From NCBI RefSeq assembly GCF_003217215.1, contig NZ_QJTD01000007.1:1-64000 (forward strand): a DNA stretch of 64,000 nt. Direction: 5' to 3'. The notes beneath the pieces are model-generated. The model searched no databases, was not told the DNA's origin, and saw nothing but the letters and a program-made list of their open reading frames with translations. Position numbers and translations under genes: made by a program. Source of the stretch: Winogradskyella epiphytica (GTDB lineage Bacteria; Bacteroidota; Bacteroidia; Flavobacteriales; Flavobacteriaceae). Shown one piece after another: positions 26,091-35,362 of this stretch. Position 1 is the first letter of the stretch, and each line of letters begins with the position of its first letter.

Positions 26091-28535
26091 ATGAGGCATT
26101 TAATCTTAATGCTTGTATTAGTTACTTCAACTTTTATAAGTGCGCAACCCAAATCTAACTCGGACGTTAAAGACGGTTCAGTTTCAGGACGAGTCATCGA
26201 TGCACAACTAAATCAACCTTTACCTTATGTAAATATTGTAATTAAAGATCTTAACAATAGTATTATCACAGGTGGAATTACAAATGATGACGGTACTTTT
26301 ACTATCAAAAATATACCAGAAGGAAAAGTTATTGTATCCATTCAATTCGTAGGTTTTGAAACCATTAATAAAGAAGTAATTATTGGTAGTGGGAATTACA
26401 AAATTGATATTGGTGAAGTTAAACTATACGAAGCCTCTACAGGTTTAGATGAAGTTACAGTAGTTGCAGACGTGTCTTCTATTCAGCAAAGAGTAGACAG
26501 AAAAGTCATAACTATTGGTAAAGATTTACAAACTGCAGGAGCTACTGCAAGTGAGATTATGAACAACTTACCATCTGTGAGTGTCGACCAACAAACAGGC
26601 TCTATTAGTTTACGTGGTAACCAGAATGTGCGTGTGATGGTGGATGGAAAATTATCTAATATTCCTGCCGACCAATTATTGAAGCAAATACCTTCAACAT
26701 CTATTAAGAGTATTGAATTAATTACCAACCCTTCAGCTAAGTACAATCCTGAAGGCATGAGTGGAATTATTAATATAGTTCTTCATAAAAACACACAAAT
26801 TGGTTTTAATGGAAATATTAATTTCGGTTTAGCCTATGAAATTGAACCTAAATTCAACAGTTCGATTGATGCGAATTACCGTAATGGAAAATTTAACTTT
26901 TATGGATCTTACGGAAATAACATCAGAAAAAGTGCTCATGAAGGTGAAATTACGAGAACAGAACAAGAGATAGAGCAAAACTTTAATATCCTAAGCAATA
27001 ACAAATCGCATTTGTTTAAAGTTGGAATTGACTACTATTTAGATGATAAAAACACTATTTCGGTTTTTACGAATCAAAATCTTTTTAACGGTAGAACAAA
27101 TGTTAATACCCAAATTAATTACCTCAATAATATATCACTAAACCAAGCACAAACCATGGCTGGTAATAGTGAAAACGATTCACAACAATACAACTTTAAC
27201 TATAAGCACAATTTTAATGACGAAGGTCATAATATAGAGCTTGAAGTAGATTATAACACTTATGATGGCTTTGGTGATTCTGACAACATATTTTTCAGTT
27301 CACAACGTCCAAATTTCAGAGAAGACACGGATACGGACAGAAGCAGCACCACTATTAATTTAGATTATGTAAATCCATTGTCTGAAACCGCAAAACTTGA
27401 ATTAGGTCTAGAAGCACGTTTGTTTGACACGAGCATTTATTACGAATCTGATCGAAGAGAGAGAAATGAAATAGGTGAGTATATCCCAACAACGACTCAA
27501 TTCGATTATATGAGAGATATCTATTCTGCTTACGCGACTTACGGTAGAAAATTAGACAAATGGAGTTACCAATTTGGTGTAAGAGCCGAAACTGTAGCTG
27601 TAGAGTCCGATGCCTTTAAAAAAGATTTGGCTTCTAACGATGAGCTTTTTATACCTTTTAAAAATGACTATTTCGAATTGTATCCATCGGCTTTCATAAC
27701 CTACTCTCCTTCAGAAAAAAACTCATATAACTTTAGTTATAGTAGAAGAATAGATCGCCCTGGTGTAGGACAAGTTAACCCATTACCAAACTGGAGCACA
27801 CCTTTAGTTTCTGAATTTGGAAATCAGGAGTTACGTCCACAATTCACCAATTCTATCGAAGCGAATTACACAAGACAACTTGAAAAAGGTAGTATTACTG
27901 GTGGTGTATTTTACAGAATTATTGAAGATGAAATTCAACAAGCCATGTTGATTGATAGAACGGACACGAACCGTCTAATATTTACAAATTTAAACTTTGA
28001 CAATAGTACGGCATATGGTGTTGAGTTATCATCTAATTACCGACCAACAAAATGGTGGAGTATTAATGGTAGTTTTGATTTATACTCACAAACGCAAAAA
28101 AGTATAGCTGAATCATTTGACACAAATCAAGAGATTGTTTTAAACACGGTTGAAGTTGATAATGTAGCTTGGAGCACAAGAATCTTTAACAATTTTAAAG
28201 TAAGCAAGAGTTTAAGTTTATCGGCTTTTGGGATGTACAGATCAAAAAGTAAAAACATCCAATTTGATTCGAAAGATATGCTCATGGTGAATCTAGGTTT
28301 ACGTTACAGTTTTATGGAAGGAAGAGCGAGTTTCAGCCTAAGCTATAACGATATTTTTGACACCATGTATGCGGAATTCACTAGCGAAAGGCCATACGCC
28401 CAATTAGGTCGTTTTAACTGGGAAAGTCAACAAGTCTCAGGACAACTTTCTTACCGCTTTGGTGGTGGAAAATACAGAGCTAAATCTCGTAAACAACGTG
28501 ACAATGATGTTAAAGAAGGTGGAGGTTTATTCTAA
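26091..28535 (+). CDS. TonB-dependent outer-membrane beta-barrel receptor
   Basis: Outer-membrane receptor-like protein of 814 residues. A signal peptide ends at SAQ (residue 19). A carboxypeptidase-D-like regulatory domain (about 30-110: GRVIDAQLNQPLPYVNI) is followed by a plug domain (about 140-230: IMNNLPSVSVDQQTGSISLRG and NPSAKYNPEGMSGIINI) and a long barrel in which YxFSYSRRIDRPG marks the family. There is no SusD partner beside it and no regulator, so the ligand cannot be predicted. A stem-loop at 28598-28625 follows the gene. Confidence 0.9.
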   Translation: MRHLILMLVLVTSTFISAQPKSNSDVKDGSVSGRVIDAQLNQPLPYVNIVIKDLNNSIITGGITNDDGTFTIKNIPEGKVIVSIQFVGFETINKEVIIGSGNYKIDIGEVKLYEASTGLDEVTVVADVSSIQQRVDRKVITIGKDLQTAGATASEIMNNLPSVSVDQQTGSISLRGNQNVRVMVDGKLSNIPADQLLKQIPSTSIKSIELITNPSAKYNPEGMSGIINIVLHKNTQIGFNGNINFGLAYEIEPKFNSSIDANYRNGKFNFYGSYGNNIRKSAHEGEITRTEQEIEQNFNILSNNKSHLFKVGIDYYLDDKNTISVFTNQNLFNGRTNVNTQINYLNNISLNQAQTMAGNSENDSQQYNFNYKHNFNDEGHNIELEVDYNTYDGFGDSDNIFFSSQRPNFREDTDTDRSSTTINLDYVNPLSETAKLELGLEARLFDTSIYYESDRRERNEIGEYIPTTTQFDYMRDIYSAYATYGRKLDKWSYQFGVRAETVAVESDAFKKDLASNDELFIPFKNDYFELYPSAFITYSPSEKNSYNFSYSRRIDRPGVGQVNPLPNWSTPLVSEFGNQELRPQFTNSIEANYTRQLEKGSITGGVFYRIIEDEIQQAMLIDRTDTNRLIFTNLNFDNSTAYGVELSSNYRPTKWWSINGSFDLYSQTQKSIAESFDTNQEIVLNTVEVDNVAWSTRIFNNFKVSKSLSLSAFGMYRSKSKNIQFDSKDMLMVNLGLRYSFMEGRASFSLSYNDIFDTMYAEFTSERPYAQLGRFNWESQQVSGQLSYRFGGGKYRAKSRKQRDNDVKEGGGLF

Positions 28536-28597
28536 TCACAACTATCACAATCAAAAAAAATAAGAATATTCTTATAACCCATTCATTTTCAATTTAC

Positions 28598-28625
28598 AAA
28601 ACCCGAGACAGAAGTTTCGGGTTTT
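28598..28625 (+). terminator. terminator after the TonB-dependent receptor
   Basis: Stem AAAACCCGA / TCGGGTTTT with a 10-nt loop, ending in a T-rich tract about 65 bp past the stop. Confidence 0.7.
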
Positions 28626-28760
28626 GTGTTAAATACAAGTTAATTACCAGAAACGATGAAATAAAATTGAAGTTTTTACGTCTATAGTAATATAAGTTTT
28701 TAAGTAATATTCGTTATAAATTAGTTTTTATAATAGTGTTGGTTAAGTTGGTTAATAGCT

Positions 28761-28790
28761 GAAAAGCCCAAACAGATGTTTGGGCTTTTC
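28761..28790. terminator. bidirectional terminator before the FabH-like gene end
   Basis: Perfect 13-bp stem GAAAAGCCCAAAC / GTTTGGGCTTTTC with a 4-nt loop, between convergent genes and 39 bp from the FabH-like stop. Confidence 0.85.
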
Positions 28791-28828
28791 TATTTTTAAA
28801 ATGTTTAATTTTGATTTTAAGAACTTAT

Positions 28829-29839
28829 TTACCACTTCATAATCACACTTCCCCAAGTAAATCCACTACCAAACGCAGCCAATACCACCGTATCACCCTC
28901 TTTAATTTTACCTTCTTCCCAAGCCTCAGTTAAAGCAATAGGTATCGATGCCGCCGTTGTATTTCCGTATTTCTGAATATTATTAAAAACTTGATCGTCG
29001 CCTAATTGAAATTTTTTCTGAATAAATTGTGAGATACGTAAATTAGCTTGATGTGGAATCAGCATATTAATATCACCAACTTGCAAGTTGTTCTTCGTCA
29101 AACCTTCCATAATCACTTCACTAAAACGAACAACTGCATTTTTAAATACAAACTGTCCATTCATGTGCGGGAAGTAACTTTCGTCATTTGGATCTTTATC
29201 TTCTAAAATATCGTTTACCCAGCGCTTACCCATTCCTGGAGCTACCAATACCAATTCTTCAGCATGCTCTCCTTGTGAATGTAAGTGCGTAGACAATACA
29301 CCTTTCGAGTTATCTTCATCTCTAGTTAAAACTGCAGCACCTGCGCCATCTCCAAAAATAACAGTGACTCCTCTACCCCTAGTGGTTTTATCCAAACCGT
29401 GCGAATGCAATTCACTACCAATCACCAAAATGTTCTTATACATTCCAGTTTTTATAAAATTATCAGCTACAGAAAGTGCATAAATGAATCCAGAACATTG
29501 GTTACGTACGTCTAAAGCACCAATCGTTTTAATATCTAAGGCTTGCTGAACTTGTACACCTGGACCAGGGAAATACATATCCGGACTCAAGGTTGCAAAT
29601 ACAATAAAATCTATATCATCTTTATCAATTCCCGAACGCTCAATTGCAATTTTAGCGGCTTTCACTCCCATAGTAGCCGTCGTATCACCAGAACCTTTCT
29701 TTACCCAACGACGTTCTTTAATTCCAGTTCTTTCTTGGATCCATTCGTCATTGGTATCCATCATTTTAGACAAATCGTGATTAGTAACTATATTGTCTGG
29801 CACGTATTTGCCTAAGCCTATTATTTTTGAGTTATACAT
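28829..29839 (-). CDS. 3-oxoacyl-ACP synthase III family protein (FabH-like)
   Basis: Ketoacyl-ACP synthase III, the condensing enzyme that starts fatty-acid chains from acyl-CoA and malonyl-ACP. The catalytic triad is Cys115 (RNQCSGF), His263 (PHQANLRI) and Asn293 (YGNTTAASI); GDGAGAAV and the C-terminal AAFGSGFTWGS are also typical. 336 residues, complete. It is a single gene, not in a fab cluster, so it may be an additional FabH paralogue; flavobacteria often carry several, including ones for branched or unusual lipids. Confidence 0.92.
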   Translation of the reverse strand: MYNSKIIGLGKYVPDNIVTNHDLSKMMDTNDEWIQERTGIKERRWVKKGSGDTTATMGVKAAKIAIERSGIDKDDIDFIVFATLSPDMYFPGPGVQVQQALDIKTIGALDVRNQCSGFIYALSVADNFIKTGMYKNILVIGSELHSHGLDKTTRGRGVTVIFGDGAGAAVLTRDEDNSKGVLSTHLHSQGEHAEELVLVAPGMGKRWVNDILEDKDPNDESYFPHMNGQFVFKNAVVRFSEVIMEGLTKNNLQVGDINMLIPHQANLRISQFIQKKFQLGDDQVFNNIQKYGNTTAASIPIALTEAWEEGKIKEGDTVVLAAFGSGFTWGSVIMKW

Positions 29840-29896
29840 CTATTCTTTATTTGTTTGGTGATCTTGATAATTATAATTTGAAATTTAAATATAGTA

Positions 29897-29904
29897 CAAA
29901 TTTA
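29897..29904 (-). promoter_or_regulatory. -7 box for the FabH-like gene
   Basis: Minus-strand TAAATTTG, exact to the consensus, 58 bp before the start codon. Confidence 0.45.
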
Positions 29905-30024
29905 ATATTTTTAAATCGGAACTCTATCCTATGCTCTCAATTCTAACTTTAACAAGTTGTATAGATTTAGACTTTGATATTTTGGTTAACTTCAAACTTT
30001 TAATTTTTTAACTAAACCATACCT

Positions 30025-32460
30025 ATGAAAAGTTTATTCAGACTGTTCGCATTTCTCTGTCTTACCAATGTATTTGCGCAACAAAATTTAACGTACCAAC
30101 AACCCTCAGAAGAAATTTTAGAATTAGCAGATGTCGAGTTAGCTCCTGGAGGTCAAATTGACAGTAAGGGCGAAAACATGATATTAATTTATCGTAACCA
30201 ATACAAGTCCATTGCAGAGCTTTCAGAAACCGAATTAAGGTTAGCAGGTCTAAGAATCAATCCTGTTACCAATATTGGTAGTAGAACGACATATTACACC
30301 AATCTTAAAGTTAAGAAAACCGAAGACAAAGATGCCACACAAGTATCTGGTTTACCTGACGACGCACGACTTTCAAGCTTCAGATGGTCTCCAGATGAAA
30401 CCATGGTCGCTTTTTTAAATACCACTTCAAAAGGTGTGGAAGTTTGGGTATTAGACATTGCTAATGCCAAAGCTAAGAAGCTTACTGATGCAACGGTTAA
30501 TGCCAATATGGGTAGTTCACTCAACTGGTTAAAAGACAATAGAAATTTATTGGTCAAAATGCTACCAAGTGACAGAAAACCTTTAATTGACACGGATACA
30601 GCCGTTCCAGCAGGACCAACCATTTCAGAAAGTGACGGTGAAAAAGCACAAAATAGAACTTATCAAGATTTACTAAAAACTCCGAATGACGAATTTAATT
30701 TTGAACAATTAGCACGTTCAGAACTTAAGAAAGTATCCATCAACGGAGCCGTAGAATCATTTTTACCGGCAGATATGTATCGCGGTGTGAATATTTCGCC
30801 AAATGGAAACTTTATCATGATTACGACTATTAAAAGACCTTTTTCCTATTTAGTGACCTACTCTAGGTTCCCAAGTGAAAGTACCATCTACACTACGGAA
30901 GGCACTAAAGTTAAAACGGTAAATGAAGTTCCTTTAGATGAAGTAAGACCAAAAGGTTTTATGGCAACTCGTACAGGAAAACGAAATATGACATGGCGTG
31001 ACGATCAGCCATCAACTTTAGTTTGGGCTGAAGCTTTAGATCAAGGAGATCCTGAGATTGAAGTCGAATATAGAGATGCTGTTTATGAAGTTAAAGCCCC
31101 TTTCACAGCGACTCCAAAATTGATCTTAAAAACTAAACAACGTTTTAGAGGCATCAGTTGGGGAGATGATAAAACGGCAATTGCTTACGATTATTGGTGG
31201 AACACAAGAAACACAAAAACCTATCTATTTAACCCATCCAATGCTTCAGATGTAAAAATCATCACCGATAGAAGCTATCAAGATGTATACAGTGATCCAG
31301 GGAGTTTTGTACGATCTAAAAACGAATTTGGTGAGTATACTTTAACCATGAACGGCAGTAAATTATATCTAATGGGAGACGGTTATTCAAAAGAAGGTCA
31401 GTTTCCTTTTATTGATGAATACAATGTTAAATCGGGAAAAACAAAGCGTCTGTATCAGTCGAAATACACCGATAAGTTAGAAAACCTAAACTCTGCTCTA
31501 GACATGAAGAAAGGAGAGGTTTTAGTTAGAATTGAATCTCCATCAGAATATCCTAATTACTATATTAGAAATATTAATAAGAAAAATGATTTAAAAGCAA
31601 TCACTGCTTTTGAAAACCCATTTAAAAGTTTAGAAAATGTAAATAAGCGTGTCATCAATTATAAAAGAGATGATGGTTTAGATTTAGAAGGAACGCTTTA
31701 CTTACCCTTAAACTATGAAGAAGGTAAAAAATACCCAATGATTTTATGGGCTTACCCTCGTGAGTACAAAGACAAATCAAGCGCCTCTCAAAGCACAACA
31801 AATCCAAATGAATTTGTATATCCAAGTTGGGGTTCACCTATTTACTGGGTGACAAAAGGATACGTTGTTTTAGACGACGCCGCTTTCCCAATTGTAGGAG
31901 AGGGAAGCGAAGAGCCAAATGATTCGTTTAGAACTCAATTAGTTGCCAATGGAAAAGCAGCTATTGATGCTGTTGATAATCTAGGCTTAGTTGACAGAAA
32001 CAAAGTTGCTGTTGGAGGACATAGTTATGGTGCATTTATGACGGCAAACTTATTATCTCACTCTAATATGTATGCCGCAGGAATTGCCAGAAGTGGAGCA
32101 TACAACAGAACACTTACACCTTTCGGATTCCAAAGTGAAGAACGAAGCTACTGGGATGCTCCAGAAGTCTATTATAATATGTCTCCTTTTATGCATGCCG
32201 ATAAAATGAAAACCCCTTTATTATTAATACATGGTGTTGCAGATAATAACTCAGGAACCTATCCGCTACAAAGCGAGCGTTATTTTAATGCACTCAAAGG
32301 TTTAGGCGCTCCAGTTAGATTAGTAATGTTACCAAAAGAAAGTCACGGTTATAGAGCTAAAGAATCTATTATGCACACACTTTGGGAACAAGACCAATGG
32401 CTAGAAAAACACGTAAAAAATCGTGTGATAGAAGAAGAAACCACTGATAGTGAGGACTAA
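30025..32460 (+). CDS. secreted S9 prolyl-oligopeptidase family peptidase
   Basis: Serine peptidase of family S9, 811 residues. The signal peptide ends at VFAQ (residue 19). An N-terminal beta-propeller (about 40-520, with SSFRWSPDETMVAF and GVNISPNGNFIMI repeats) covers the alpha/beta-hydrolase domain, whose triad is Ser667 (GGHSYGAFM), Asp740 and His774 (ESHGYRA). The DDAAFPIVGEG block is typical of the glutamyl-endopeptidase-like S9 branch, so cleavage after acidic residues is possible but unproven. Periplasmic peptide degradation is the likely role. Confidence 0.92.
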   Translation: MKSLFRLFAFLCLTNVFAQQNLTYQQPSEEILELADVELAPGGQIDSKGENMILIYRNQYKSIAELSETELRLAGLRINPVTNIGSRTTYYTNLKVKKTEDKDATQVSGLPDDARLSSFRWSPDETMVAFLNTTSKGVEVWVLDIANAKAKKLTDATVNANMGSSLNWLKDNRNLLVKMLPSDRKPLIDTDTAVPAGPTISESDGEKAQNRTYQDLLKTPNDEFNFEQLARSELKKVSINGAVESFLPADMYRGVNISPNGNFIMITTIKRPFSYLVTYSRFPSESTIYTTEGTKVKTVNEVPLDEVRPKGFMATRTGKRNMTWRDDQPSTLVWAEALDQGDPEIEVEYRDAVYEVKAPFTATPKLILKTKQRFRGISWGDDKTAIAYDYWWNTRNTKTYLFNPSNASDVKIITDRSYQDVYSDPGSFVRSKNEFGEYTLTMNGSKLYLMGDGYSKEGQFPFIDEYNVKSGKTKRLYQSKYTDKLENLNSALDMKKGEVLVRIESPSEYPNYYIRNINKKNDLKAITAFENPFKSLENVNKRVINYKRDDGLDLEGTLYLPLNYEEGKKYPMILWAYPREYKDKSSASQSTTNPNEFVYPSWGSPIYWVTKGYVVLDDAAFPIVGEGSEEPNDSFRTQLVANGKAAIDAVDNLGLVDRNKVAVGGHSYGAFMTANLLSHSNMYAAGIARSGAYNRTLTPFGFQSEERSYWDAPEVYYNMSPFMHADKMKTPLLLIHGVADNNSGTYPLQSERYFNALKGLGAPVRLVMLPKESHGYRAKESIMHTLWEQDQWLEKHVKNRVIEEETTDSED

Positions 32461-32492
32461 TTATTAGTCAAAGCTTTTATTCCTATATAATT

Positions 32493-32525
32493 AAAAACCA
32501 TTCCGTAAAACGAATGGTTTTTTTT
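32493..32525 (+). terminator. terminator after the S9 peptidase
   Basis: Stem AAAACCATTC / GAATGGTTTT with an 8-nt loop followed by a T-run. Confidence 0.8.
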
Positions 32526-32600
32526 ATGTCATCTTGTCACAATTTTAGTCTTGGTATTTTATTTGACTATTATAATGCTGAACGATTAAATAACTAATTC

Positions 32601-32644
32601 TGTCATTTTGAGTTGAGACGAAGGTCAAATAACCTATAGTGACA
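32601..32644. repeat. candidate REP-like element in the htpG leader
   Basis: A 44-bp segment bounded by TGTCA at the left and TGACA at the right, with an inner TTTTGAGTTGAGACGAAGG. It resembles the dispersed extragenic palindromic repeats of Bacteroidota that begin TGTCATTTTGAG and contain a GTCGAAG core. Only one copy was noticed in this window. It ends 16 bp before the htpG start codon. Confidence 0.45.
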
Positions 32645-32660
32645 AAAAACAATTATAATT

Positions 32661-34571
32661 ATGACAAAGGGAAATATTAATGTATCGGTAGAGAATATCT
32701 TTCCGTTAATTAAAAAATTCTTGTACAGCGATCACGAAATCTTCTTACGTGAGCTTATTAGTAACGCAACCGATGCGACACTAAAATTAAAACACTTAAC
32801 AAGTATTGGCGAGTCTAAATCTGAATACGGAAATCCACAGATTGAAGTTAAGATTGATAAAGAAGGAAAGAAGCTTCATATCATCGATCAAGGTTTAGGT
32901 ATGACCGCTGAAGAGGTAGAAAAGTATATCAACCAAGTGGCCTTCTCTGGAGCTGAAGAATTCTTAGATAAATATAAAGATTCAGCTAAAGATTCAGGTA
33001 TTATTGGTCATTTCGGTCTTGGCTTCTACTCTGCTTTTATGGTTGCAGAAAAGGTAGAGATCATCACTAAATCTCATACAGATGCACCGGCAGCACATTG
33101 GACTTGTGATGGTTCCCCAGAGTTTACTTTAGAGGCTCATGACAAAACTGATAGAGGAACGGAAATCATCCTTCATATTGCTGAAGATTCTACCGAATTC
33201 CTAGAAGAATCTAGAATCCGTGAGTTATTGAACAAATACAATAAGTTTATGCCTATTCCAATTAAGTTTGGAACTAAGGAAATAAACGATCCTGAGTTTA
33301 CACCAAAGACGACTAAGGATAAAGACGGCAAAGAAACTACAGAGCCACACAAAAAAATTAGTGTAGATGATATTATCAACAACCCTAACCCAGCGTGGAC
33401 AAAACAACCTACTGAATTAGAGGATGAAGATTATAAAAACTTCTACAGAGAGTTGTATCCAATGCAATTTGAAGAACCTCTATTCCACATTCATTTGAAT
33501 GTAGATTATCCGTTCAACTTAACAGGAATCTTGTATTTCCCTAAGATGACGAGTGATATGAACATTCAAAAGGATAAAATTCAACTGTACCAAAATCAAG
33601 TTTTTGTAACTGACAATGTGGAAGGTATAGTTCCTGAATTCTTAACCATGTTACGTGGTGTTATTGATTCACCAGACATTCCGTTAAACGTATCGCGTTC
33701 TTATTTACAAGCTGACGGAGCGGTGAAGAAAATCTCATCTTACATCACTCGTAAAGTTGCTGATAAATTAAAATCTTTATTCAATAATAGTAGAGAAGAT
33801 TTCGAAAAGAAATGGGATGACATCAAAATTGTTATCGAATACGGAATGTTATCGGAAGAGAAGTTTTTCGAAAAAGCAGATGCTTTCGCATTATATCCAA
33901 CCGTTGATGAAAAATATTATACATACGAAGAGCTTTTCAACAAAACAAAAGCAAATCAAACGGATAAAGATGGTAAACTAGTATTACTTTATGCCTCTAA
34001 TAAAGATACGCAACACAGTTATATTGAGGCTGCAAAAGCAAAAGGTTATGAGGTATTAATGCTAGACTCACCAATTGTTTCGCATTTAATTCAAAAACTA
34101 GAGTCTACTAAAGAAAACATATCTTTTGCACGTGTAGATGGTGATCATATCGATAACTTAATTAAGAAAGAAGACACTACGATTTCTAAATTAACTGAAG
34201 AACAGCAAACAGAATTAGACACGCTTTTAAAAGAAGTAATCCCTGCTGAAAAATTTTCAGTTCAGTTAGAAGCAATGGATAGTGATGCATCTCCATTTAT
34301 AATTACGCAGCCAGAATTTATGCGTAGAATGAAAGAAATGCAAGCTACTGGTGGCGGTGGAATGTTTGGAATGGGTAATATGCCAGAAATGTATAACCTA
34401 GTTGTAAATACAAACTCTGATTTAGTTGGTGAAATTTTAAATACGAAGACTAAAAAGAAACAAGAGCGTTTAATTTCACAAAGTTTAGATTTAGCACGTT
34501 TATCTCAAGGCCTTTTAAAAGGTGAAGAGTTAACTAACTTTATCAAGCGTAGCTATGATATGATAAAATAA
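32661..34571 (+). CDS. htpG: HtpG, Hsp90-family molecular chaperone
   Basis: Cytosolic ATP-dependent chaperone. The GHKL ATPase domain has the ELISNATDATLKLK helix, IDQGLGMTAEEV and GHFGLGFYSAFMVAE; the middle domain includes NVSRSYLQ; the C-terminal dimerisation domain contains a Gly/Met-rich segment (GGGGMFGMGNMPEM, about 564-577). 636 residues is full length. The last 131 codons are repeated 1205 bp downstream at 97.7% nucleotide identity. A REP-like element sits directly upstream, and a terminator follows at 34610-34639. Confidence 0.97.
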   Translation: MTKGNINVSVENIFPLIKKFLYSDHEIFLRELISNATDATLKLKHLTSIGESKSEYGNPQIEVKIDKEGKKLHIIDQGLGMTAEEVEKYINQVAFSGAEEFLDKYKDSAKDSGIIGHFGLGFYSAFMVAEKVEIITKSHTDAPAAHWTCDGSPEFTLEAHDKTDRGTEIILHIAEDSTEFLEESRIRELLNKYNKFMPIPIKFGTKEINDPEFTPKTTKDKDGKETTEPHKKISVDDIINNPNPAWTKQPTELEDEDYKNFYRELYPMQFEEPLFHIHLNVDYPFNLTGILYFPKMTSDMNIQKDKIQLYQNQVFVTDNVEGIVPEFLTMLRGVIDSPDIPLNVSRSYLQADGAVKKISSYITRKVADKLKSLFNNSREDFEKKWDDIKIVIEYGMLSEEKFFEKADAFALYPTVDEKYYTYEELFNKTKANQTDKDGKLVLLYASNKDTQHSYIEAAKAKGYEVLMLDSPIVSHLIQKLESTKENISFARVDGDHIDNLIKKEDTTISKLTEEQQTELDTLLKEVIPAEKFSVQLEAMDSDASPFIITQPEFMRRMKEMQATGGGGMFGMGNMPEMYNLVVNTNSDLVGEILNTKTKKKQERLISQSLDLARLSQGLLKGEELTNFIKRSYDMIK

Positions 34572-34609
34572 CAAACTTCTGTTTCGTCGGAATTCTCATT
34601 ATGAAAATG

Positions 34610-34639
34610 ACCACTTTGTTTATTCAAAGTGGTTTTTTT
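34610..34639 (+). terminator. terminator after htpG
   Basis: Stem ACCACTTTG / CAAAGTGGT, 6-nt loop, then seven T. A ten-base string from its left arm (ATGACCACTT, 34607-34616) recurs at 35373-35382, directly before the second copy of the htpG 3' end. Confidence 0.8.
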
Positions 34640-34677
34640 CTATATTTGAAAATTTATTATCTTAAAAACCTAGTCCT

Positions 34678-35193
34678 ATGATTACTAAACTAACATCACT
34701 TAAAAGCTTTATTTACATATTAATCTTTGGAGTTATAACATGCAGTTGTTCTAAACCAAAGGACGTCTACCATCCTGGACAAGGGCCATCAACCGCTGAT
34801 GGAAACTACGAATTAGTTAAGATAAACAAATCTTGGACAGTTGTTACACCTACTAGTCATATTCCCCATGTAGAAAACTTAACAACTGGATGCGCATTAT
34901 TGAGTACACTTAAATTTAAATCTAATAAAACTTTTGAATTTACAGATTACAATAATGACAATGATTGTACAGATTTTGAAATCATAAGTGGTAATTGGAT
35001 TGAAACTCGCAATTCTCCAGCAGGTTTCGGAGGTGAGCTTAATTTTAATAGTAAATTTAGAGGGTTCAATACTTATGATGTCACTTATAGTTCTGAAGGA
35101 AATATTTCAAATGGTCGTAATGTTTCTTTAAGAATTAAAACAGTAGTAGAGGGACAAGAATACTGGTACAACTTATTATTTTACAGAGTCTAA
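34678..35193 (+). CDS. lipocalin-like lipoprotein of unknown function
   Basis: A 171-residue lipoprotein with a type II signal (IYILIFGVITCSC). The remainder (GNYELVKINKSW, a Cys pair at TGCALL and NDCTDF, a GNWIE strand and a LNFNSKF strand) resembles the lipocalin-like lipoproteins common in flavobacteria, beta-rich proteins that test as small-molecule binders only by fold. The specific function is unknown. It lies inside the 812-bp segment framed by the two copies of the htpG 3' end and is the only intact gene of that segment. Confidence 0.7.
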   Translation: MITKLTSLKSFIYILIFGVITCSCSKPKDVYHPGQGPSTADGNYELVKINKSWTVVTPTSHIPHVENLTTGCALLSTLKFKSNKTFEFTDYNNDNDCTDFEIISGNWIETRNSPAGFGGELNFNSKFRGFNTYDVTYSSEGNISNGRNVSLRIKTVVEGQEYWYNLLFYRV

Positions 35194-35209
35194 CCTTTAA
35201 ATTTCAGAT

Positions 35210-35334
35210 ATGAAGTCCTATAAAATAATTATTTATTTATCGCGATTATAACATTACCTTCTTATAGTACAGAAAAAGTTGAGCCAGAAGATATGTTTGA
35301 ACCAATACTTATTTTTCCCGAATTAAGGACTTAA
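35210..35334 (+). pseudogene. short frameshifted ORF, remnant of a secreted peptide gene
   Basis: An ATG at 35210 opens a signal-peptide-like start (MKSYKIIIYLS) that hits a stop after 13 codons. A second frame starting at about 35239 continues hydrophobically (IAIITLPSYSTEKVEPE) and ends at 35334 with PELRT. A small indel near 35240 would join them into one secreted peptide of about 41 residues. It sits between the lipoprotein gene and the duplicated htpG fragment. No family is recognised. Confidence 0.45.
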
Positions 35335-35362
35335 TTCTTTAACGCATTTAGGCGTCTTAAAA

